Shown here: positions 51,532-59,892 of the stretch, piece after piece
Numbering within the stretch: the first letter of the stretch is position 1
How the letters are laid out: each line of letters opens with the position of its first letter
Assembly (NCBI GenBank): GCA_034437035.1
Contig: DAOTUI010000075.1
Span: forward strand, 3,230 to 67,229
DNA: 64,000 nt
Origin: CAKZQX01 sp034437035
GTDB lineage: Bacteria > Chloroflexota > Chloroflexia > Chloroflexales > Chloroflexaceae
Direction: 5' to 3'
The notes under the pieces: generated by a model
Database searches by the model: none
Seen by the model: the letters and a program-made list of their open reading frames with translations, nothing else
What the model was told of the DNA's origin: nothing
Position numbers and translations under genes: made by a program

Positions 51532-52713
51532 ATGAGTGACGAGCAATCGCGCTTTGGTCGACCACACCCGGATCTTACCGAGAGCCAGGCAGCCGAGGCG
51601 CTGCGCAAAGAAGCCCAACTGAGCGATGCGGGCCGGCAGCGTGAGTGTGAGCGCAGCAAAGAGTTGGGGCTGCATGCGGCCCCCAGCATCGGCGACCGGT
51701 CGATCTCAACCTTTGCGCGGGGTGAACTGCCCCACTTTGCCGGCATTAACACCTTTCTCAAAGCGCCCTATGTTGAAGATGTGCATCAGGCGGGCGCGTA
51801 TGATGTGGCAGTGTTTGGCATTCCGCTGGATACCGGCACGACCTACCGCCCCGGCACCCGCTTTGGTCCGCAGGGTATCCGCAAGATCTCAGCGCTCTAC
51901 GGCACCTACTACTTCGAGATGGGGGTCGATCTGCGCGAGCAGATGAAGCTCTGCGATCTGGGTGATGTCTTTGTAATCCCGGCCAATATCGAGAAAGCAT
52001 TTGACCAGATCAGCCGCGCGGTGTCGCATGTCTTTGCCGGCGGCGCGTTTCCGGTGATGCTCGGCGGCGATCACTCCATCGGCTACCCCTGCGTGCGCGG
52101 GATTGCGCCCCACGTCAACGGCAATATCGGCATTATCCATATTGATCGCCATGTCGATACGCAAGAGAAAGACATGGACGAGCGGATGCACACCACCCCC
52201 TGGTTTCATGCAACCAACATCGCCAATGCGCCGCCGAAGAACCTGGTGCAGTTTGGCATCGGCGGCTGGCAGGTGCCCCGCGCCGGGGTGGCGGTCAGTC
52301 GGGAGCGCGGCACAACGATTATGACCATCACCGACATTATGGAGATGGGACTGGATAAGGCGCTCGATATTGCGATAGAGGTCGCCGGCGACGGCACCGA
52401 GGCGGTCTATCTCAGCTTCGATATCGATAGCGTTGATGCAGGGTTTGTGCCCGGCACCGGCTGGCCCGAACCGGGCGGGCTACTGCCACGCGAAGCGCTG
52501 CATATCGTCCAGCGTGTCGCGCGTGAAACCAATCTCTGCGCGATGGAAGTAGTTGAGGTATCGCCACCCTACGATGTCAGCGAGGTGACGGCACTGCTGG
52601 CAACCCGCGTCGTTGTGGATGTGCTGGCTACGCTGGTGGATGCGGGTAAACTGCCGCGCCGGCGTCCCGCCTGGCTCAACTCCGACCCGGCGCAGGAACC
52701 CTGGGCGCTGTGA
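51532..52713 (+). CDS. gdmH: Ni-dependent guanidine hydrolase (ureohydrolase/agmatinase superfamily)
   Basis: A 393-residue ureohydrolase. Metal-site motifs are GGDHS (178-182), DRHVD (205-209, where agmatinases and arginases have DAHxD) and SFDIDSVD (295-302). The N-terminal extension of about 75 residues and the DRHVDTQ...DERMHTTPWF segment resemble the GdmH type (Synechocystis Sll1077), which hydrolyses guanidine to urea and ammonia with two Ni ions. HypA/HypB-like genes directly follow, as in cyanobacteria, where they load the nickel. Urease and urea-import genes flank the operon. The substrate assignment rests on motif and context. Confidence 0.82.
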   Translation: MSDEQSRFGRPHPDLTESQAAEALRKEAQLSDAGRQRECERSKELGLHAAPSIGDRSISTFARGELPHFAGINTFLKAPYVEDVHQAGAYDVAVFGIPLDTGTTYRPGTRFGPQGIRKISALYGTYYFEMGVDLREQMKLCDLGDVFVIPANIEKAFDQISRAVSHVFAGGAFPVMLGGDHSIGYPCVRGIAPHVNGNIGIIHIDRHVDTQEKDMDERMHTTPWFHATNIANAPPKNLVQFGIGGWQVPRAGVAVSRERGTTIMTITDIMEMGLDKALDIAIEVAGDGTEAVYLSFDIDSVDAGFVPGTGWPEPGGLLPREALHIVQRVARETNLCAMEVVEVSPPYDVSEVTALLATRVVVDVLATLVDAGKLPRRRPAWLNSDPAQEPWAL

Positions 52714-52726
52714 ACGGTGACCGCGT

Positions 52727-53098
52727 ATGCCGCACGAAGTTGATATGACCCGTGCGTTAATCCTGAGCCTGCGAGATTGGTATGCCGGCCAACCCGAGTC
52801 TCGCCCGATCCGACGGGTGCTGCTGGTTGTCGGTCAGTTTACCGGAGTAGAACCCGATCTACTGCGAAGTGCGTTTGTACGCCAGAAGCTGGATACCGCC
52901 TTTCTGCGCGAGGCTGAACTGGTGATCCGCGAGAGCCCGTTTGTGGCGCACTGCCGGGGCTGCAACCAGGACTACCGGCCGGATATCGGGTTGCGCTATG
53001 CCTGTCCCACCTGCGGCGCGGCCATGGACGAGATCCGCTCCGGGCGCGAACTGAAGATCGAGCGCGTCGAGTGGGCGGACGATGATGTGACGGGGTGA
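52727..53098 (+). CDS. ghaA: HypA-like nickel chaperone (GhaA type)
   Basis: A 123-residue HypA-family protein with the zinc site Cys76-x2-Cys79 and Cys93-x2-Cys96. Canonical HypA begins MHE, where His2 and the N-terminal amine bind nickel; here the start reads MPHEVDM, moving His to position 3. The ATG is 13 bases after gdmH. No hydrogenase genes are near, so the likely client is the guanidine hydrolase, by analogy to GhaA of Synechocystis. Confidence 0.82.
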   Translation: MPHEVDMTRALILSLRDWYAGQPESRPIRRVLLVVGQFTGVEPDLLRSAFVRQKLDTAFLREAELVIRESPFVAHCRGCNQDYRPDIGLRYACPTCGAAMDEIRSGRELKIERVEWADDDVTG

Positions 53099-53144
53099 TG
53101 GGATAACGTTGCGTGATGCGTAACAGCAAGAGACGGAGGACTGT

Positions 53145-53876
53145 ATGTGTGGACCAGGAAGTGATCATAGCCATGGAACGGCGCCGGCCGGGGCTGACCT
53201 GAATGTTGATCTGCTGGGGGAAAACAACGACGCGGCGCAACGCAATCGGCTCCGGCTGGATCTGGCCGGTGTGCGCTGCATCAACCTGATGAGCGGTCCC
53301 GGCGCGGGCAAGACCAGCCTGCTGGAGCGGACGCTGGCGGCGGTGCAGGGCAGGATGCAGACCGCCGTTGTCGAGGGCGATATGACGACCGAACTGGATG
53401 CCGAGCGGCTGCGCGCCTATGGTGTGCCGGTGGTCGCCATCACCACAGGTCGCGCCTGCCATCTCGATGCCGATCTAATGGCGAACGGGCTGACGCAACT
53501 GGAGCAGGCCGGTAGCCTGGAGCGCTTTGATCTGCTGTTTGTGGAGAATGTCGGCAATCTGGTCTGCCCGGCGGAGTTTGCGCTGGGGGAGCATACCCGC
53601 GTGGCGCTGGTCGCCGTTACCGAGGGCGAAGACAAGCCGCTCAAGTATCCGCTGATGTTTCGCTGCGCCGATTGCGTGGTAGTTACCAAACTCGATCTGC
53701 TGCCCTATCTCAAGTTTGATCTATCGCACCTGATCGCGCATATTCGCCAGGTAAACCCACACATCCCCGTTTTTGCGCTCTCTGCCGAGACGGGTGAGGG
53801 CATGGAGCCCTGGCTGGAATGGTTGCAGACCGAGGTTGCCGGAATAGGGACACAGCCGGTTGTAGCAACGCTGTAG
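53145..53876 (+). CDS. ghaB: HypB-like nickel-insertion GTPase (GhaB type)
   Basis: A 243-residue SIMIBI-class GTPase of the HypB family. The N-terminus MCGPGSDHSHG is a short Cys/His metal-binding stretch. P-loop GPGAGKTS is at 51-58, the G-domain metal site includes the Cys in ENVGNLVCPAEF and those in FRCADC, and VVTKLDLLPY is the guanine motif. It is HypB rather than UreG by its N-terminus and by the NLVCPAEF site. It probably delivers Ni to GdmH. Because no ureG is in the window, a role for urease is also possible. Confidence 0.85.
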   Translation: MCGPGSDHSHGTAPAGADLNVDLLGENNDAAQRNRLRLDLAGVRCINLMSGPGAGKTSLLERTLAAVQGRMQTAVVEGDMTTELDAERLRAYGVPVVAITTGRACHLDADLMANGLTQLEQAGSLERFDLLFVENVGNLVCPAEFALGEHTRVALVAVTEGEDKPLKYPLMFRCADCVVVTKLDLLPYLKFDLSHLIAHIRQVNPHIPVFALSAETGEGMEPWLEWLQTEVAGIGTQPVVATL

Positions 53877-53913
53877 GAGCGCGGCATGCTGCGCCTCTTC
53901 CAGGAGAACTCAG

Positions 53914-54987
53914 ATGCTTGTTTTGATCCGCCGATACTGTATATTACTGATTGTTGTGCTACTGTCGGCAGCCTGTGGCGCGCCAACTGCCGAAACACCC
54001 GCCGAGGACGATCCTGCAACAGAAGCCACTTCCGCCGGCGCGGACACCTCAGCAGAAGAGGAAACGACCAGTGGTGAGACGATCCGCATTGGCTTTAGCG
54101 CCTGGCCGGGCTGGATTCCCTGGCAGGTCGCCGTAGAGCAGGATCTCTTCGCTCAGAATGGCGTTGATGTCGAGATGGTCTGGTTTGAGGGCTATCTCGA
54201 CTCGATCAATGCCTTTGCGTCAGGGCAACTGGACGGCAACACGCAGACGCTCAACGACACGCTTAGCTCGGTCGCGGCCGGGTCGGACCAGGTGATCGTA
54301 CTGGTGAATGACAACTCAACCGGCAATGACCAGATAATTGTCACCGAGGATATCAATAGCGTGGAGGATCTACGTGGCAAGCGGGTCGCCGCCGAGTTGG
54401 GCACGGTTGATCACTTCTTGCTGCTACTGGGGCTGCAAGACGCGGGCATGAGCCAGGAGGATATCGAGTTTCAACCGTTGGAAACCGGTGCAGCCGCATC
54501 TGCTTTTGCCGCCGGCCAACTTGATGGCGTCGGTGTATTTGCGCCCTTCACCACGCAGGCGTTAAGCACAGGCCGGGGCAAGGTACTCTTCAGCAGCGCC
54601 GACTACCCGGGCGCAATCCCCGATCATCTGGTGCTCAGTCGGGAGCTGCTCAACGAACGCCCGGAGGATGTCCAGAAGATCGTCAACACCTGGTTTGATA
54701 CCCTGGATTTTATCGAAGCCAACCCGGGTGAAGCCTACCAGATTATGGCCGACCGCGCCGGCGTCACGGTTGAGGAGTACCAGACCTACGACGCCGGGAC
54801 GACGATCTTCTCGGTTGAAGATAACCTGCAGGCATTCGCGCCGGGCGACGATATGACCCATCTGCCCTACGCTGCGCAACAGATTGCCGACTTCCTGGTT
54901 GCTAATGATCTGGCGCAGACCGTGCCGGATCTGGAACAGATCTTTGATGATCAGTTTGTCAGGGCATATGCGGAAGAAAACTCATAG
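53914..54987 (+). CDS. ABC importer substrate-binding lipoprotein (SsuA/TauA/NMT1 type)
   Basis: A 357-residue lipoprotein: signal peptide with lipobox LSAAC (Cys22), an acidic Ala/Thr/Glu linker (about 25-50), then a type II periplasmic-binding fold of the NMT1/SsuA class (IRIGFSAWPGWIPWQVAVEQDLF...). In this operon the natural substrate guess is guanidine. Similar nitrate/sulfonate-type transporters accompany gdmH in cyanobacteria. It starts 37 bases after ghaB. The ligand is inferred from context only. Confidence 0.83.
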   Translation: MLVLIRRYCILLIVVLLSAACGAPTAETPAEDDPATEATSAGADTSAEEETTSGETIRIGFSAWPGWIPWQVAVEQDLFAQNGVDVEMVWFEGYLDSINAFASGQLDGNTQTLNDTLSSVAAGSDQVIVLVNDNSTGNDQIIVTEDINSVEDLRGKRVAAELGTVDHFLLLLGLQDAGMSQEDIEFQPLETGAAASAFAAGQLDGVGVFAPFTTQALSTGRGKVLFSSADYPGAIPDHLVLSRELLNERPEDVQKIVNTWFDTLDFIEANPGEAYQIMADRAGVTVEEYQTYDAGTTIFSVEDNLQAFAPGDDMTHLPYAAQQIADFLVANDLAQTVPDLEQIFDDQFVRAYAEENS

Positions 54988-54996
54988 GGGGAACCT

Positions 54997-55854
54997 ATGG
55001 CACCGACAACGATAGAACGGAGCGAGCCGGTATCCATGCGGTCGTCCAATCTACCGCCGACGGTCTTCTGGCGCATTCGGGAAGCACTGCCGCGGCCGCT
55101 GGTCTGGACGCTGGCATCGATCTCGATCCTGGCACCGCTGGTCCTCTGGCTGCTGGCGACGCGCCTGGGCCTGGCACCACCGCTCTTTCTGCCGACACCG
55201 GCGGCGGTGTTGGCAGCGCTGGGCCGGCTCTGGGCCGACGGCACGCTGCAGCAAGATATTGCTGCCAGCCTGCTACGGGTCATGGCCGGCTTTTTCCTGG
55301 CGCTGCTCATTTCGGTGCCGCTGGGGATTCTGATGGGTACTTTTCCCAGCATTCAGTGGCTGACGGAGCCGTTTATCGGACTGGTGCGCTATATGCCCGC
55401 CGCGGCGTTTATTCCGCTGCTGATTCTCTGGCTGGGACTGGGGGAATTGCCCAAGATCGCGCTGATCTTTATCGGCACGCTCTTCTTCAACACGCTGATG
55501 GTGGCCGATGCGGTGAAGTTTGTGCCCAACGACTGGATCGCCGCCGCCTACACGCTGGGTTCGCGCCGCTTACAGGTGCTGTTTACCGTGATCAGTCCGG
55601 CGGTGCTGCCCAGCGTGATCGACGCGGCCCGCATCAACCTGGCGGCCTCCTGGAACCTGGTGATTATCTCGGAACTGGTGGCGGCCACATCGGGGCTGGG
55701 GTTTCGCATTCTCAAGGCGCAGCGGTTTCTGCGTACAGAGGAGATCTTCGCGGGCCTGATCGTCATCGGGTTGATCGGCGTGGCGCTGGATCTGAGCTTT
55801 CGGCTGCTGCGCCACTGGGTCTGCCCCTGGGTGGAGGGGTCGCAAACCCGGTAG
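54997..55854 (+). CDS. ABC importer permease
   Basis: A 285-residue inner-membrane permease (SsuC/TauC/NrtB class) with about six helices. The EAA-type coupling loop is around WIAAAYTLGSRRLQVLFTVISPAVLPSVIDAARI. It lies 9 bases after the binding-protein gene and 21 bases before the ATPase gene. Confidence 0.88.
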   Translation: MAPTTIERSEPVSMRSSNLPPTVFWRIREALPRPLVWTLASISILAPLVLWLLATRLGLAPPLFLPTPAAVLAALGRLWADGTLQQDIAASLLRVMAGFFLALLISVPLGILMGTFPSIQWLTEPFIGLVRYMPAAAFIPLLILWLGLGELPKIALIFIGTLFFNTLMVADAVKFVPNDWIAAAYTLGSRRLQVLFTVISPAVLPSVIDAARINLAASWNLVIISELVAATSGLGFRILKAQRFLRTEEIFAGLIVIGLIGVALDLSFRLLRHWVCPWVEGSQTR

Positions 55855-55875
55855 CAACGGCAAGGGGGCTGTTCT

Positions 55876-56688
55876 ATGGATGCGTACACATCTGCGTTTA
55901 CGCAAACGCCGCCCCATCTGGCAGTGGAGGCGGTAACAAAGACCTTTCGCTCCCGGCGAGGTGACTTCCTGGCCCTGGATGGGGTAGATATGCATGTCGA
56001 ACTGAATGAACTGGTCTGCATCGTCGGCGCGTCGGGATCGGGGAAGTCCACGCTGCTGCGGATTATTGCCGGGTTGTTGGCACCCAGCAGCGGCAGTGTG
56101 CGGGTTGATGGCGACGAGGTGATTGGACCGGGGCCGGATCGCGGGATGGTTTTTCAGCATGATACGCTCTATCCCTGGCTGACCGTGGCGGCAAATGTCG
56201 GATACGGGCTCAAGCGGCGCGGCGCGTCCCGGGCCGAGCGGCGCGAGCGGGTGGCACACTACCTGAAAGTGGTGGGGTTGGAGCGCTTTGCCGAATCGTT
56301 GCCGCATCAACTCTCCGGCGGGATGAAGCAGCGGGTGGCGATTGCGCGTGCCCTGGCGAATGAACCGGCGCTACTTCTGATGGATGAGCCGTTTGGCGCG
56401 CTTGATGCGCAGACCCGGCTGATCATGCAGGAGTTCCTGCTGCGGGTCTGGCGTGAAACCCACACGAGTATGCTGCTGGTGACGCATGATGTCTCGGAGG
56501 CGGTGTTTCTAGGACAGCGCATCTATGTACTCTCGTCCAATCCGGGCCGGGTCAGAACGGAACTGGCGGTGCCGCTGCCGGAGGATCGGGACTACACCGC
56601 GAAACGCACGCCGATCTTTCAGGAGATGGAAACGCGGTTGGAGGCGCTGCTACGCGAAGAGAGTCTGAAGCAAGCGACGGTTACGTGA
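55876..56688 (+). CDS. ABC importer ATP-binding protein
   Basis: A 270-residue ATPase of the SsuB/TauB/NrtD class. Walker A GASGSGKST, signature LSGGMKQRVAIARAL and Walker B LLLMDEPFGALD are all intact. It completes the importer encoded with gdmH and is the last gene of the operon before a 700-base gap. Confidence 0.9.
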   Translation: MDAYTSAFTQTPPHLAVEAVTKTFRSRRGDFLALDGVDMHVELNELVCIVGASGSGKSTLLRIIAGLLAPSSGSVRVDGDEVIGPGPDRGMVFQHDTLYPWLTVAANVGYGLKRRGASRAERRERVAHYLKVVGLERFAESLPHQLSGGMKQRVAIARALANEPALLLMDEPFGALDAQTRLIMQEFLLRVWRETHTSMLLVTHDVSEAVFLGQRIYVLSSNPGRVRTELAVPLPEDRDYTAKRTPIFQEMETRLEALLREESLKQATVT

Positions 56689-57387
56689 GAAAACTGAAGA
56701 ACTCAAAACGAAAGAACTCAGAACCGGGAACTGAGAATTACTATTGCAGTAAAATATGTTACTCTGAGTGGAGTAAAGTGCTTCTTCAGCGAATTATGCA
56801 AGCGGCTTTATTGTTTTAATAGTATAACATCGTAGTAAAAAGCACAAACCTGCACGAATAGAGCATCAAGATCCTGATGCGATGACGCTTTCCGGTTGTC
56901 ATTTCTGTTTCCGCAGTTCTCAGTTCTCAGTTCTCAGTTTTTTTATTCCTCGGCCTGCTATTTCTATGGGAATAGGCAGGCTATAACTGTTTCCCCACAA
57001 TTCCCTCTGCATTCTTTGTGAAGACTTGTGCAAAGTATCCAAATCTGACCTGGTGTATCCTGTTTAAATTGCCATATTGAGTATCCGGTACAGAGCGATT
57101 ATTATTGCAGGAACAGGTATTACTCCAGCCATGCTTACCGAAAAACAATGACTGCGCTCCCAGAATATCCTCATATATATGGTTTCGATGCTACGGCAAC
57201 CGTACACCGAACCGGCGGAGTGTACCTGTTTGTAGACCGCACCATACACGAAAGGAGGAATTACCCCCGTTCCCATCGCAGCCTCGTCTGGTCCAAACGT
57301 GAATTTTGATTGGTGACGAAGGAGCATGACTGCTCGACACATTCGTCAAAAACCGGTACCGCATCTTGTTGTGTTGAGAGGACCACA
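56689..57387. other. non-coding region upstream of urtA
   Basis: 699 bases with no gene I can support. It holds short repeats: GAACTGAGAA near 56730 and three tandem CAGTTCT/CTCAGTT units at about 56915-56938, which are inverted relative to the first. At 56759-56776 lies TTACTC-N6-GAGTAA, a spaced palindrome that could be a nitrogen-regulatory site. No consensus promoter was found by eye. Confidence 0.4.
56759..56776. promoter_or_regulatory. spaced palindrome upstream of urt operon
   Basis: TTACTC-TGAGTG-GAGTAA, about 610 bases upstream of urtA. Candidate regulator site; nothing else supports it. Confidence 0.25.
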
Positions 57388-58797
57388 ATGAAAAGAACAT
57401 CCCGCGTAGGATCTGTTCCCGTTTCCCACCCTGTTCGTGGGACGCAGTATGTCAGACTATTGCCGATTTTGCTGCTGCTGTTCGCCATGGTCTTGAGTGC
57501 CTGTGGTGGTGGACCGGCGACCCCCGCAGAAGAACCAACCACAGAAACCGCCGTAGAAGAAGCTACTCCCGCAGAGGAGACGGAGGCTACTCCCGCAGAG
57601 GAGATGGAGGCTACTCCCGCAGAGGAGGGCAGCACCGCCCCCGATGAGGAAGCGGCCGCTGCGAGCGGCGAACCGATCAAGGTCGGTGTGTTGCACTCCC
57701 TCAGCGGCACGATGGCGATCAGCGAGGTCTCCGTCAAGGATGCCACCCTGCTGGCAATCGAGGAGATTAACGCTGCCGGTGGTGTGCTGGGGCGACCGCT
57801 TGAACCGGTGATTGAAGACGGCGCGAGTGACTGGCCCACCTTCGCAGAGAAGGCGCGCAAACTGATTGAGCAGGACGAAGTGCCGGTAGTATTTGGCTGT
57901 TGGACCAGCGCCAGCCGCAAGGCCGTGCTGCCGGTCTTTGAGGAACTCAACGGCCTGCTCTTCTACCCGGTGCAGTATGAGGGGTTGGAGCAGTCGCCCA
58001 ATATCTTCTACACCGGCGCGGAGCCGTCGCAGCAGATTGTGCCGGGCGTAGAATACCTGATGGAGCAGGGCTACACCAACATTTATCTGCTGGGATCGGA
58101 CTATGTGTTCCCGCGCACGGCCAACCAGATTATCCAGGCACAGCTTGCGGCCAATGATGGCACCGTAGCCGGTGAGGAGTATGTACCGCTGGGTGGCACC
58201 GAGTTCAGCACGATTATCAGCAAGATCCAGGCCGCGCAGCCGGATGCGATTTTCAATACGCTGAATGGTGACAGCAATGTGGCCTTCTTCAAGCAGTTCA
58301 AGGACGCCGGTTTCTCCCCGAACGATATTCCGGTGATGTCGGTGAGTGTGGCGGAAGAAGAAGTACGCGGGATCGGACCGGAGAATATCGCCGGGCATCT
58401 GACCGCCTGGAACTACTATCAGACCACCGATACGCCGGAGAATGAAGCCTTTGTTGCGGCGTACAAGGCGGCCTATGGCGAGGACCGCGTCACGGCGGAC
58501 CCGATTGAGGCGGGCTACTTCGGCGTCTACCTCTGGAAGGCGATGGTCGAAGCCGCCGGAACCACTGATGTGGATGCGGTACGCGAGGCCGCCCAGAGCG
58601 GCGAGATCGAATTTGCCGCACCCGGTGGTATGGTACGGGTTGATGGGGATACGCAGCACACCTGGAAGACAGTCCGCATCGGCGAGGTCCAGGCGGATGG
58701 ACTGATCCAGGAGGTATCGAGTTCGGATGGGCCGATCGAGCCGGACCCCTTCCTGACGCAGTATGATTGGGCGGAAGGATTGAGCGCGGGCGGCTAG
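57388..58797 (+). CDS. urtA: urea ABC transporter substrate-binding protein
   Basis: A 469-residue UrtA-type lipoprotein of the branched-chain amino acid/amide binding family. Lipobox LSAC (Cys38) follows a long basic signal peptide. Then comes a Glu/Ala/Thr/Pro linker (about 42-92) containing three near-identical EATPAEE units. The Peripla_BP domain starts IKVGVLHSLSGTMAISE. GCWTSASRKAVLPVFEELNGLLFYPVQYEG is the UrtA-typical stretch. The ATG at 57388 has GAGAGGA upstream; 26 in-frame upstream codons are rejected. Imports urea that urease then splits. Confidence 0.93.
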   Translation: MKRTSRVGSVPVSHPVRGTQYVRLLPILLLLFAMVLSACGGGPATPAEEPTTETAVEEATPAEETEATPAEEMEATPAEEGSTAPDEEAAAASGEPIKVGVLHSLSGTMAISEVSVKDATLLAIEEINAAGGVLGRPLEPVIEDGASDWPTFAEKARKLIEQDEVPVVFGCWTSASRKAVLPVFEELNGLLFYPVQYEGLEQSPNIFYTGAEPSQQIVPGVEYLMEQGYTNIYLLGSDYVFPRTANQIIQAQLAANDGTVAGEEYVPLGGTEFSTIISKIQAAQPDAIFNTLNGDSNVAFFKQFKDAGFSPNDIPVMSVSVAEEEVRGIGPENIAGHLTAWNYYQTTDTPENEAFVAAYKAAYGEDRVTADPIEAGYFGVYLWKAMVEAAGTTDVDAVREAAQSGEIEFAAPGGMVRVDGDTQHTWKTVRIGEVQADGLIQEVSSSDGPIEPDPFLTQYDWAEGLSAGG

Positions 58798-58819
58798 CCG
58801 GCGCGATCAAGGTAGGTTC

Positions 58820-58855
58820 AACCTCCCGTGGGCAGTGTGCCCCACGGGAGGTTTG
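58820..58855 (+). terminator. hairpin between urtA and urtB
   Basis: A 13-bp stem AACCTCCCGTGGG/CCCACGGGAGGTT with a short TTGTGG tail, 22 bases after urtA. Probably a partial terminator or 3' stabiliser that raises binding-protein mRNA over the membrane genes. Confidence 0.65.
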
Positions 58856-58982
58856 TGGCTGATGAACGTCATGCGTTTCATGATAAATGTTTAAACCAGA
58901 CTTTTGATCGTAGCAGCAATACACTTCGTCGGTGGAAGCCTAAATCCATCAAAATGCAGGTAAACAGAAAGAGTATATCGGC

Positions 58983-59879
58983 ATGAGTCTCTGGTTAATG
59001 CAGGCATTTAATGGCTTGAGTCTTGGCTCCATCTTGCTGATGATTTCGCTGGGGCTGGCATTTGCCTTCGGGCTGATGAATGTAATTAACATGGCCCACG
59101 GTGAGTTGATTATGGTGGGCGCGTATGTCACCTATGTGTTTCAAAATCTGCTGGCCGTGCCGCTGGGTGGCACTGAACTGGGACTCTGGTTTATCCTGGC
59201 GATTCCGGCGGCGTTTCTCTTTACCGCACTGGTCGGCGCACTGCTGGAGGTCGGGTTGATCCGCTTTCTGTATGGGCGGCCACTGGATACGCTACTGGCA
59301 ACCTGGGGCGTGGCTCTGATCCTGCAGCAGGCGGCGCGCAGCATCTTTGGCGCACCGAATGTGCAGGTTGTCAGCCCTGCCTGGCTGAATGGCGGCCTGA
59401 CGCTTATGCCGGGACTGTTGCTGCCCTACAAGCGGCTCTTTATCATTGGACTGGTGATTGTGGTAGTCGGCGCGATCTACTGGCATCTAAACCGCACCTC
59501 CAATGGCCGGCGCATTCGGGCAGCGATGCAGAACCGCGAGATGGCCGCTTCGCTGGGCGTGGCTACGCGGCGGGTAGATATGTTCACCTTTGCGCTAGGG
59601 GCCGGACTGGCCGGGATCGCCGGAAGCGCGCTGACGCTGATCGGGCCGATTGGTCCGGCACTCGGCACCTACTACATTGTGGACGCCTTTATGGTGGTAG
59701 TGCTGGGGGGTGTGGGTCGCCTACCAGGAACGATTGTCGCCGCATTGACAATCGGGATTATGAACACGCTACTGGAACTGGGGACGACCGCAACGCTGGG
59801 CAAGGTGCTGGTACTGGTGCTGATTATTGCCTTCTTGCAGTGGCGGCCATCGGGCATTCTCGCGCTGCGCACGCGCTAA
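58983..59879 (+). CDS. urtB: urea ABC transporter permease UrtB
   Basis: A 298-residue LivH-type permease with about eight helices, starting MSLWLMQAFNGLSLGSILLM. The coupling region is RRIRAAMQNREMAASLGVATRRVDMFTFALGAGLAG. Unlike cyanobacterial UrtB precursors it has no long N-terminal extension. Followed after 13 bases by urtC. Confidence 0.93.
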   Translation: MSLWLMQAFNGLSLGSILLMISLGLAFAFGLMNVINMAHGELIMVGAYVTYVFQNLLAVPLGGTELGLWFILAIPAAFLFTALVGALLEVGLIRFLYGRPLDTLLATWGVALILQQAARSIFGAPNVQVVSPAWLNGGLTLMPGLLLPYKRLFIIGLVIVVVGAIYWHLNRTSNGRRIRAAMQNREMAASLGVATRRVDMFTFALGAGLAGIAGSALTLIGPIGPALGTYYIVDAFMVVVLGGVGRLPGTIVAALTIGIMNTLLELGTTATLGKVLVLVLIIAFLQWRPSGILALRTR

Positions 59880-59892
59880 GGAGAGATAGAGC

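Noticed and set aside
53145..53876. Calling the nickel GTPase UreG because it is close to urease genes
   Set aside because: The Cys/His N-terminus, NLVCPAEF site and adjacent HypA-like gene fit HypB better.
57064..57342. A 92-codon minus-strand frame upstream of urtA
   Set aside because: No ribosome site, no family and atypical composition; the region is most likely regulatory.
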